A stretch of DNA of 64,000 nt from contig JAUKPH010000028.1 in the NCBI GenBank assembly GCA_030549335.1, forward strand, positions 62,001-126,000, written 5' to 3'. Both the position numbers and the translations under genes were made by a program. The DNA comes from Pontederia crassipes (Eukaryota > Streptophyta > Magnoliopsida > Commelinales > Pontederiaceae). Below the pieces are notes generated by a model. The model searched no databases. It saw only the letters and a program-made list of their open reading frames with translations, and had not been told where the DNA came from. Positions 29,847 through 41,800 of the stretch are shown here, piece by piece (position 1 is the first letter of the stretch; every line of letters begins with the position of its first letter).

Positions 29847-32800
29847 ATGCATCGCCGTTCTCCGGAGCCGGCGTCGGTGCCGGCGCTGCTGGCGGCAGCG
29901 TTGGCGGTGGTCGCCGTGCTGGCGTCGCTGGTGGCGCCGACGACTCCCGGCCCCCACATTACGGAATTGAACGTACTGCTGCCTCCTCGCATGTCGAATC
30001 CAGTCCAGTACCGTCTTCAAGCCACCGGTGGTTGCTTTTCCTGGTAATCTCCTCCCGGCCGGCTTGTCACTGATTGGAAACACAGATTACTGAGTCGTTT
30101 TAGAATGTATATATGTCAATTGTATACGTCAATTGACATATGTCAATTGACATATGTATATATGTCCGACCCCACCTAGTGGGATAAGGCTTTGTTGTTG
30201 TTGTATATGTCAATTGTCAACCTTGTATCTGATTTGGATAGCTCTCTTGTATAACCCAATAACTTTGCTTGACTGTTTGTGGTCTTTGGTTCGAGATTGT
30301 TTCTTGGTAAAGCAGCCAGCAAAAGCATCCTAGAAGTTGCCACCTTGTCTTTTCTTGTCGAGTCAATTATACAATGCAGCTTGGAACATAAAAGGATTGC
30401 AATTTCACATTATCTTGACAGTGCCTCAAAGTAATATTAATTTCCAATAAACCTGCCCTAAAATAATTAGTATACACCAAACTTGGCAAGTGGACGTAAA
30501 TGATGTGGTGAAGTTCATATTGTAAAAATGGGGGTTAAGCAGTCTAGCCACCCTCATTTTTCTTGTGTAAACCCTGGTATCCAGTAGGAGCTACCTCTGA
30601 CTAATCTAGTTCGAGGTCGTGAGTGTAAAGGTGTAGCAACCTCTCGCATTGTGGCCCTAGGGTTTGATCCTAATGCTTCCTCATTCAAGAATTTAAGCTG
30701 CTATCAAACTGTTGGTTGCCATCTTCATCTGCCGAAACAGGTGCACGTAATTATTTTCTTTCTTTCTCTTCCTGTTGTCAGGTCATGGGATCATCATGAC
30801 ATTTTGACTGTTGAGCCAGAGTTCAACACCAACAGCATGTGCTCGACAAGTGCTCGTTTGATATCCATTGCCCCTTACAGTGGTCGAAGGGAGACAGCAG
30901 TTTATGCTTCTGATCTCCACAGTGGAGCAACAATTCGGTGCAAAGTTTTTGTTGATATGATATCACGAATTCAAATATTTCATCATGCTAAAAAAATTGA
31001 CCTAGATGAACTTGCAACGCTACGCATCCGTGCTTTCGATAATGAAGGTATGCCATTATTCAGCTCTTTATAGTTCACGAGAAATCACATCAACTATGTG
31101 AGGAGTGAGGACTAGGAGCTCTTGTACAATTACTAATTAAGAATGAGCCATCTTTTTATTCTTGCGAAAGGCTTGTGGCTATAAATCCTGGATTTCTATT
31201 ACTTTCTGTTGAAGAAGGTTGGAGTTTTCTTTTCTGCCCTGCATATTAGTAGGTTGTTTGTGTTTGAGTAGTTTCTGGAACACTGTAGAATTGACGAATG
31301 AAGAAGAACTATAATCTGAATCTAATGACACTTTCTCTCTTCAAAAAAAAAAAAAAGACTAATGGCACTTGGCACTTAGAAGACTATTTCTTGTACGACA
31401 TATGAAGTTATTTAAGTATCTGACTCAATTCAGAACAACAACATGGAAATTGTACTCTGCGCTCTGTGCTGCCTTGGCTCTACTGATGAAAATAATACTA
31501 GCACAACTAATAGTGGTGCTTGGAGTTATGTAAACCTATAGTATGTATCAATTGATGTTATCAAACTTTGCCACTTATGTTGATTTGTTTCTTCTTGATG
31601 CAGAAAATGTGTTTTCCTCATTGGTAGGCTTGCAGTTTCTGTGGAAACTTTTGCCTAAGTCTTCTGAGGATGAAAGTACAAATCATCTTGTTCATGTTCC
31701 ATTGAAAGAAACACCGTTAAGTGACTGTGGGTGCTTTTGTGGTCATCTGGAGACCCAAATCGATCTGGAAGATAGAGTAAATACGAGCTAATGCTTAAAT
31801 GAGATATTTGATTCTATAAAGTTCACTTAATTGTGGACATTGTGGTTTATATGTTTTTGTTTCCTCTTTTCTGCATTACTTTGTCTTTCAGGGTGTAGGT
31901 TCAGACTTGTATGTCGTACAAGGAGTTGCAATCGGGCATGAGTTTGTAATTGCAAGTTTACTTGAACCACAACTTGAACACGTGGTGGATACATTAATGC
32001 TAACTGTTGCAGAAGCTATGTCATTAGATCCTCCATCCCCAATTTTCATCACGATTGGTTCTTTAATTCGCTACAATCTTAGAGTTATCCGTATGAAGAC
32101 TACACAAAGTAACTATCCTTTATCTTTAATACTAAATATGTTCATTAAGTAGTATAATAGTACTTGATTATTTCGTTTTGTCACATAGCTTAAGATTCAA
32201 CAACCTATTGTTTATAAATTCGTGACATTCCTCAAATGGACTTTAAATGGTTGGTGAAGTTGATGTATGGATCCTTTTTTACTCTCTGTTTGTGGTTGTG
32301 GACTTTGTAATCAAGAAGCATATTTTTATACCATGTTTTTTAAATAAAAAGTTCTTTCTCTATTGTAAAGGTATTTTTCTGATTGGACATGTTTTCCCAA
32401 GAAAACTTTTCAATTTTAAAAAAATACTATCTTCTATTACTTTTCATTTCTCTCTTTTTTTAGAACTTTTCATTTCTCTTTTTGAACAAGGAATTTGATT
32501 TAGTACCATCGCAAGCAGTTGGCAAGGTCGAGCGGAAGGTAAGGAGTGTGTATGATGTGATTTTGAATGGTGTATTCTGGTCTTTTAACCGCTCTTGACT
32601 TTTGGGAGAACTCTAAGACTAGATTATACAAGAGAGAATTTTGATGTAAGCAAAAAATGAATACTTCATGTCCTGCATATTTTGCTTAATAGAATTTCAT
32701 ATTTATCTTGTAGTGATTGATCTGCCATCGCCTCATCATCGGTGGCATGTGATGAATTCTTCAGTCGCCCAGGTGGATAGCATATTGGGAGTTGCTCATG

Positions 32801-35800
32801 CCTTGGATATTGGACGGACTGATGTCATTGTTGAGGACACTAGAGTTTCTGGCCATGTGCAGACATCATCCATCCATGTTGTAATACCAGGAAAATTGCA
32901 TCTTTACTTGGTGCCCTTGTATGATGCCTCTATTCCATTTGGCAGGTTAAGCTCAATAACTTCTACTGGCATTTGGTATATTTTTCCGGGTCAAGAATAC
33001 ATCATCTATGTCAAAGCCTTCACAGAAGAACCTGATTCAAATGAAATATTTATCACAGAGGTACTAAATGGTAAAAAAAACAGGTTTCTTTTTGTTTTTC
33101 TGTGCTTCTAATATATAAAATCCTGTCACCCAAGATGAGACCTGACATATCATTGTAGTAGAATAATCAAAATGATACGATGTTTTCGCTGCGTCATAGA
33201 AGAATGCATCATCTATGATCCATGTTTGAGTTTTTCATCATTGCATCTAAGTTGCAGTTTTGAACATAAATGTACCTTCACTAAGAAGTGCTTTGTAAGA
33301 GTAATCGAGTTTCAACGTAAACTAACTTTTATTCAGAGCTCAATACATATAGATAATGGTATCTTCTCAGAGAGACAACTGTCTGCATATTTTTATGTAA
33401 ATGATGAACAGAATAATTCTTTTAGTTTGATTTATTCCTTCTATGGCAGAAGAATGATCTTACACTAGAAAGCAGCACTACTGAGTTCTGGGATTTACGT
33501 GCTGCACCAAAAGATGTTGCAAATACTTATGATTGGCAAAAATCAATGTTGCTTAAACCAATATCTCAGGGACAAGGTACTCTGTCTGCATCTTTTAGTT
33601 ATCAAAGAGAGAACTCAAAGATACCTGAGGTAATGTTGATTTCTTCTTTTGTTCTCGACATTTGGGTTCTCCATGGTTTTCTAAATACTGAAAGTTGTGC
33701 TGTAATTTTTAATTTCTAGGTTATCACAGTTGTGCAGCATGTTCATGTCTGCAGCAAAGTAAGATTAAGCTTTGGCAAAGGGGAATTCTCCAAAGTTCTT
33801 AGACTTCCCTCGGCTCCTGGGATGCTCCAAGAAGCTGAACTGAAGGCAACAGGAGGTTGATCTCATTGTATAATACTATCATCTAATTGATTTAATGACT
33901 TCAAATAATCTTGTTACTACATTCTTTAGGGTGTGGAAAACAATGGAAGGATTACAAATGGTTTTCTTCTGATGAGTCAGTTGCATCTGTATCTGCTTCT
34001 GGTTTTTTGCAAACAAAACAGCCTGGTCAAGCCATTATTAAAGTGGTTTCTGTCTTGGATTCATTAAATTATGATGAGGTGAACATATTTTCCATATAAT
34101 CATCATCCATGATAGTTTGTTTCCATTTCCTCAAAAGTTTTCTTTTTCATCTTTCAAAATACTTTAAATAACATTTGCTGAAATCTGATGTACAACCAAT
34201 TTTCCTAAAAGCTTAAGCCGTTAGGAAGAGCAATATAATAATTATATATTCTTAACAGGCCCGCTCACGTGTGGGCTGGTGACAATTTTGATTTTTGTTC
34301 AGCCCATCACGTGGACAACATTTAATGGAGGAAAATATTTTTTTAATAAGAGCTTAACGAGGTTTGAACTCTTGACTTCTGGTACCATGTTGAAATTTGA
34401 TGTGCCATCCTAAAAGCTTAAGCCGTTAGGAAGAGCAATCAATCAAAGTAACTTTTCTTCCTATTTATCAGGAAATGTAGAGCTTCATCCCTTGTATTCT
34501 CATTTTGTTCTCTACTTCTCTCATTTTGCACATAAATATCTGTCTGCTTTCATCTGCCTTGTTATGGGTATTTTAAGGCATAAGTGGGAAAAATATTGTT
34601 CTATTACATTATTTCTAATTTCAGATTCTGTTATGTTTTTCCATGTTAGTTGAGCAACTGGTAATGATAACATTCTGATGATTCTAAATAAAAGGATATA
34701 ATTCTTAACTTGAGGTGTGAATTCTTCACCCTGTAGGTGCTTATTGAAGTTGCAGTACCTTCTTCTATTGTGATATTGCCAACTTTTCCTGTTGAAGTTA
34801 TTATTGGAAAACAACTTGAAGCAGCTGTCACATTGAAAACATCAAATGGTCCTTACTCCTCCCTCTCTAGATTCTTAATTGTTTGTGTTTGTAACCTCCT
34901 CATGGATCTTCTTTTATGTTTCTTTAGGAGATTACTTCAGCATATGTGATGCATTTACTTCATTTGTCCAGTGGAAGTTGTTTCCAGAGGGTGAATCGTT
35001 TAAGTTTCTCAATAATACTGATGCCATGAAGACTTTTGATATCTTTCCAATTGGAGAGGACTCCAGCTCAGTTTATGGTTGTCCTTGTGCTTTTGCATCA
35101 CTATATGCTTCTAGTGCTGGCCGAGCTATGTTGCATGCGAGTTTGTCCTTCGAATCAGCATCTTTTGATGCCCCAGTCTTTCTAGAAGCAACCATTTCAA
35201 TATCAGCATATCATCCACTTGTTGTATATCAGGCCGAAAATGGGAACCAACATGGCGGTTATTGGGTTGACCTCTCTAGGGTAGATGTTGGTTTTCCAGA
35301 TTTGCTTAGTGCAGGCCTTGATGAACTCTATCTTGTCCCTGGGTCGACAATGGATTTGTTATTGCTTGGAGGACCTGAAAGATGGGATCAAAAGGTTGAC
35401 TTTGTCGAAAATGTCAGCATCCTAGATGAGCACGATTTGTCAAAAGTTCCTTATATTGAACAACATGAATATTCCGGAGGGAGAAGATTGTACAGAGTTC
35501 TCTGTCGAACAGTTGGGAAATTTGTAAGTTTACAAGTAACATAATGATGCTAGATCATTGTTTTCTTCAAGTTTTGTTTCTTAATCATTTACTTTAGTAT
35601 ATGCATTATTATCATTATATGTTTATTTGTTTTTCACCAGTTAATTTATCTTCACAGAAATTGCTGTTTTCACGTGGAAATCTAGTTGGAGATGATCACC
35701 CAAGTCCTGCTATAGCTGAAGTGGAATTGCCGGTTATATGTGATTTCCCTTCATCAATCACTATAATTGCCAATGAACCAGGTATATGCAAATGAAATTT

Positions 35801-38800
35801 TGGTCATCCAAAAAGTTTTTTCCTTCAATCGACCTTTAAACTTCTTGAAGAGATTCTCCTAAAAAAAAACTTCTTGAAGAGACCTACAAAGTAGTTAACT
35901 CCAAGTGCACCCGTTGCCAGCAATCCCTGCCAGCAGCACTAACTCCGTCCCGGGCGTGGGTCGCCGGAGGCGCCACCCTGTTGCAAAGCCTCTCCCTTGA
36001 ATCCAAAATGCGGCGTAGGGCACTGCGCCTTCACGATGGGTGGGGTGGACCATGTTTGTCTGCGCTCGTGACAATCGCTCTCCCCGCCAGATGCCAGCAC
36101 ATTGCTACAGGTGCCTAGAGGTCGGCCATTTCGCACGTCGCTGCTCGGGTCCCCTTTGATGCCTCCGGTGCCGAGGAGAGGGCCACCGGAGATCATCTTG
36201 TCATCACACACCACCGGCACATGCTCTGTTTCGTGGCTCACCAGAGCGCCCCCTGACCCATGCGCTTCCCTCCCCCATAGTCCTGTGGTCACCGGAGATT
36301 CAACATGGCATCGATCTTCGGTGAGGTTAACGGCACCTTCCCAGATGTGGTAGTCCTCCGTACCACGGCCATCACGGGAGCAGGTGCCTCGCCGCGTGGC
36401 GTCCCTGTAGCTGCTCATCCTGGGGTCCCTGCAGCAGCGAGATGCCCTCCTCGCTACCCTGACCACCCTGTCGCTGCACCTGCAGGTTCTATGGAGGCCA
36501 TGGAAAGCAGAAGATGGAGCGGTCGTGGCGCCTGCCGGGACACGTTCTGTGGACATTCATGGCCTACCGCTCCATCTCGTATGGCGGTCGGTCGCTTTGA
36601 CGGTGGCGCGACAGATTGGGAAACCCACCTCTGTCGCTCTTCCCACTCTTGGCTCGCTGGACTTATCCACCATCTCCGTCAACGTCGAACTTTGCCCAGG
36701 CTGTATCCTCCCCACGTCGGTCATTCTCTGTGCGGGCGCCGGCCGCTTCATTCTCCGGCTGCAGTGCTCGGACGGCGATGCGTCGTGGGTGGAGGTGGTC
36801 GCTGGTCCCCGGCCAGCAGCGCCGCAGTCGTCAGCGGTCAGGACACCTGCAAACCAGCTTGTTTTGTCAGTGCACGCGAGGGGTCATGCGTGCCAGCCGT
36901 ACCGACATTCAAATTTTGGATCCCCACCAAACCTGCAAGCCCGTCGCCTGCCAGCTGAAGTCACCCGGATCCAGATCGTGAGCGGATTCCACCGCCTCCC
37001 ACCTTGAGCCCAACACGCATCAAACCTCCAACCCAACCATGAACCCAATCCTCCACTCCACGAATCCAAACCCTCTAACCGAACCTGATCACACCCGTGC
37101 CAGATCCTGGGTCGTTATCTCAGGGAGTGGGAGGTTGATATGGCCCTCCTTCATAACACCAAGCTAGCTGATTGCAGCTTTGGGATTTGGGTCCAGATCG
37201 GGGGTCGTGTATGTCGGAGCACCTTTCCCTTCATGCAGTGGGCCAATCAGGAGGATGCATTATTGGCTAGCAAGCGGACCTCCTCTCTTTGGTGGATTCT
37301 TGGACAGCTTATTTCTCGATGACGGCTCATCTCCGGAGACGTGGGCACGGCGCTGGTTATGCATGCTTATATGGACCCTGGTCGGCATCCTTACGCGACA
37401 CCTTGCAGATGCCCAATCGATAAGGGGAGGGATGCTGGAGCAGAGGGATTTAGAGATTTTATTGATTCGTAGTCGTTGGCGGATGTTCATGCTCTTGACC
37501 GGCCGTTCTCGGACCACACACCCCTCATGTGGCAGTCCAACGACGGTCAGGCGCAACGCTCACTCTTTCGCTTTGAGCGATCATGGCTCCTAGAGGATGA
37601 CTTTCGCTAGGCAGTGGCGGAGCATTGCAGAGTGTGGCGGCCTCAGACTCAATTGCTAGGACTTTGGTGGCTTGTTTGGATAGCGTGTGGTCTTTACTTT
37701 ACCAGCAAGATAGATAGATGACGACAAATTCGAGAGGATCGGGCACGGCGCAGGACAAAGGCTATGGGGGTGGTTGCTTGCGCAGATGGACCGCTTGGAG
37801 GACTCCCGTCACCTCACAAACACAAAGGCAACCGAGTGTCGACGCACTCAAGAGACCATCCGGTAGAGGCAGTGCTCTCGATAGAATTGGCTTCAGGAGG
37901 GAGATGCCAACATTCGATTCATCCACTTATATGCGAGCTTTCGCCGGAGGGCTAATAGGATTGAGCGGATTGAGGTACAGGGTCAACAGGGCAACAGATC
38001 ACTGGACACCATCGAATCGGAGTGACCATCACCTCCTACTTCTGTGCATTATCTCGGCGGCAGACATTGGGCCCTTGGCTGGGCTCTTGGGGACATCCCC
38101 CAACTTATTGATGCGCAATTTTCTCTTTTGATGTAGGCTATCACCGAGAAAGAGGTCACTGAGGCCCTCTGGGACCTTAATAGCGAGGCCCTCCGGTCAT
38201 TGAGCGTATGGAGCACTGACTTCATGATTCGAGTTCACAATTGCTATCATGTGGTGGCAAATTCATTCTACTTCGTTTGGTTCTTTCGGCGCTCTTGACA
38301 TACTACATGACGACCCTCCCATGGTTCCCTCTCAGGCTCTGGCGATTTTCCTTTTCGTGACATGATTGGTCACCGGGGGGCCACTTTATATGGCATTCCC
38401 CGCCTGTTGGCCTTGGCTACGCACCCTGAGGCGACTCCGGCGGAGACGTGGGCTGAGGTTGGTAGCCTAGGCTCGGGCTCATGGTCCCTCCTGTTTGGCT
38501 CACACCTTTCAAATCAGCGTTTCATGGAGCTCCTGACACTTCATTAGTGGATTGCCTGCCCCTCTCTTCCCAGACCATTCTAGATCAGGCAGTTGGGTAT
38601 GGCTATCAAGAGTCCTCGGCGAGCAGCCTCTACATTTGTTTCCTGCTCACCACCACTTTGTCAGAGGAGTTCAGGACTGACTGCTGACTCATTTGGCGCG
38701 TTCGGGTATCGCTGAAAGTCAAGATCTTTGCTTGGCTCATGCAACGTGGTAGGCTTCTTACTAGGAAGTATAGGGCGAGATGGGCGCCCCACAGTGACAC

Positions 38801-41800
38801 ATTCTATGTACTGTCTGGCGAGGCAGAGGAGAACATCACCCATCTATTTTTAAGTGCCCGACATTTCGAGGGATTTGGCGGCAAACGAGCATCGCGGGCA
38901 TGTTATCACCTGACTCGGGGACCACACACAAGATTTGGCCCGTAGAGACAGGTGGAGAGCAGAGCGTCGCTGGCGTGCGTGGGGCCATTTGGCTTCAGTT
39001 ACAACTGAATAATTTTTTGTGGGGAGAGATGTCAGGCTAAGCGCATTGTACACACATTCTCTTTCTTATTTGGGAGTGGGGATTTGATTAGTCGAGATAC
39101 TTTCCTTCCTTTTGCTGCTCTCTTTGAGAGCCTACACTTGTATATGACCTTCATTCCACGGTTATATATATATATAGATGGATGACAACCACAACATTGG
39201 TGGTCATCCTTTTTCTCCTCAAAAAAAAGAAAAAAAAACACCAGGTACAGGCATTCCCAGGATATCAGAACAGGCCTTTCCACAAATATATATAAATGGT
39301 TAGGTTTGTGCTGATGTATTTTATCTTGTGAAACAGCAAACACACTTGAAGCTATAGAGGCTTCTTTCACTGCTGATCGTGGTCCTGGAAGACTTCGCAT
39401 TTCTCATATCACAGTGCCAAACGGATGCACAATACGCACATCTGCTGTGAGTGTTCATGCAACCGGAAGATTTTTTGCAAACTCATCCTCTCTTTATGTG
39501 ACGTGGGAATTAAGTGATTGTGAAGAACTGACATACTTCAAAAGCAATGAGGATGCTACTTCGGCTACTTGGGAGAGGTTTCTGGTTCTGCAAAATGAGT
39601 CAGGACTGGTATGTTTCCACTACTACATACTTTTCATGTGGTTAATGTTGCCGTATTTTGCAGCATCTTTCTTTTCTTTTGAAAAAGTGGTTCACTATGT
39701 AGCTGCCTAATATGGGTTGTTCAGTTAGATTTGTTTTGGGCTGATTCCTAAAATAGACAGGTACACATCATATTTGGGGCTAAATTCTGGAAGCGCATGG
39801 CTGTTTTTTAACTAACATTTTTTCTCTATCTTACAATGTCACAACGGGTCTTCTGGATTCCCTTTTTTAACAAACACTTTTCTAGTGCCACTTCCATTCT
39901 CTTGCTGATGGGTCTTTATCTCTTGTGATGCTTGTGTGCTTTGATTTGATTAAAATGCTTATGGGCATTTGAGGTGGTGATCAAGTGACAAGTGCAAGTA
40001 TTTAGTGCAATCTCCAAACTTAAGTTTCTTGCTTATTGGCAGTGCACTGTTCGTGCTACTGTAGGTGGACCTTCCAGAATGATTGCAGATCCTCTATATG
40101 GGGAAGTTTATGGATTTCTTGAGGGATCTGAAAGCATGCTCACAGATGCAATAACTTTGCAGGTTTGCTCAAATATATGGTTTTGTGTTGTGATTTCGAG
40201 GAGATAAATTTAGTTGTTTTCCTTTCAAAAATTGTTATTCCTTCATATTTGCAGTTGGTTTCTTCTTTGCGAGTACTACCAGAGTTCACCTTGTTAGTTT
40301 TTCATCCTGAGGCAAAGGTATGATTCTTTCAGCTTAGACATTCCTCAGTAATCGAAAGACTGCTGCTTTTTCGCATTTTTTCCTTCTCATTTGTTGTTCA
40401 AATATGTATGTGCTTCCATATGATGAGATTGTGAAGTTCATAAAAAATTTAAGAATGATGTTTAATTCATCTAGTTTGCTTTTTGTTTTCACAAACTTCC
40501 ATTTTGTATGCCTTGTAATCTTCAGTTTCCAGAAATCCATAATACACAATATAAATGCTTGTTTCTTTGTTTTTTCTTTCATTCTCGATGATGTTTTCTG
40601 TTTTATTATTTTAGGTGAATCTTTCTGTTACTGGGGGAACCTGCTTCATAGATGCTTATACAAATGATACACAAGCAGCACAGATAAGCCAACTTCCTGA
40701 TAGTACCACATGCTTATATTTGACTGTTCATGCAAGGGGCTTAGGGACAACTCTTGTGACAGTTCGTGACATTGGTCTTTCTCCTCCTGCTGTTACTTCA
40801 GCCCTGGTATAAATATGTGCACTTTTTTTTCAATATATATTTTATTTGACAATCTCTTTCTGATGTTTTGAGATGATGAGCCTTGCTATTGTCTTCTTCA
40901 GACTTATTGGTTTCATTGTCTCAAGTTTGAAATATACAATGTGGTTATTTCATTGTCTCAAGTTCTACAAAAAGGTCTCCTAAAAAAAATTCTACAAAAA
41001 GGATATTGTTCTCATGACAAGCACCTCAAAAGATGTAACTAATTTCTGACTGCTAACTGTAATTGCTTTCTGTAATTCTGTTTGCATTTTCAATAATGTC
41101 ACAATGTATAAAATTCTGTATAGTTTGCTGTCGTTTTCTTTTTCTGTTGAAACTTGATCAATAATATTGTTGAGTAATGACAATAGCCTATAACGAAGAT
41201 GTTGTATCTCTTGCAAATTTCAGCGATAACATGCTGATTTTCTTAACTGCCACAACCCTTCAATTCCCATGACAAACTGTAGACTAAAATTTTTGGTAGG
41301 AATTTTACATTCTGATGGTTAATCAAAACTTCTTGACTAAAATTTAAGTAGAAGGCTTCTGGAGGTTTTATCTACTTGCTTTTATAGTATTGAATAGTTT
41401 GCACCTGCTTTCTTCAGAAGCAACTTTTGGACTGAAGCTATTTAGCATTCAGGGAAATTAATGTTAACTGTCTAAGGGGCAAATCCTTTGAGGCAAGTGC
41501 TCAATGCTAGCAGCAGTAGACGAGAGCGGGCACTTATATATACTAGTTTGCCCTTGCTTTCACAGAAAGACTAATGCACCCCTTGAACACATGATCCTTT
41601 GGTGACGAACAGAGTAACCTAATTGTTGCTCCATATCTTGCCTTCAAAACTCTATGAGGTAGCACCATCTGGAAAATGCATGACTTGCATCTTTTTTTTT
41701 CCTTCAACATTTTGGTTGGTTTTATTAATTGGATTTGCTTCATGTTGAAATGACTCGTCACACCTTTCGTCTGAATATCAAATTCTCGTTATCCTTGGAA

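Noticed and set aside
34355..34372. B-box-like GGTTTGAACTC as a tRNA gene
   Set aside because: No matching A box or cloverleaf can be formed around it.
36305..36958. 217-codon plus-strand frame in GP210 intron 11
   Set aside because: Lies in GC-rich LINE ORF1 sequence and is not the zinc-knuckle frame; a by-product of composition.
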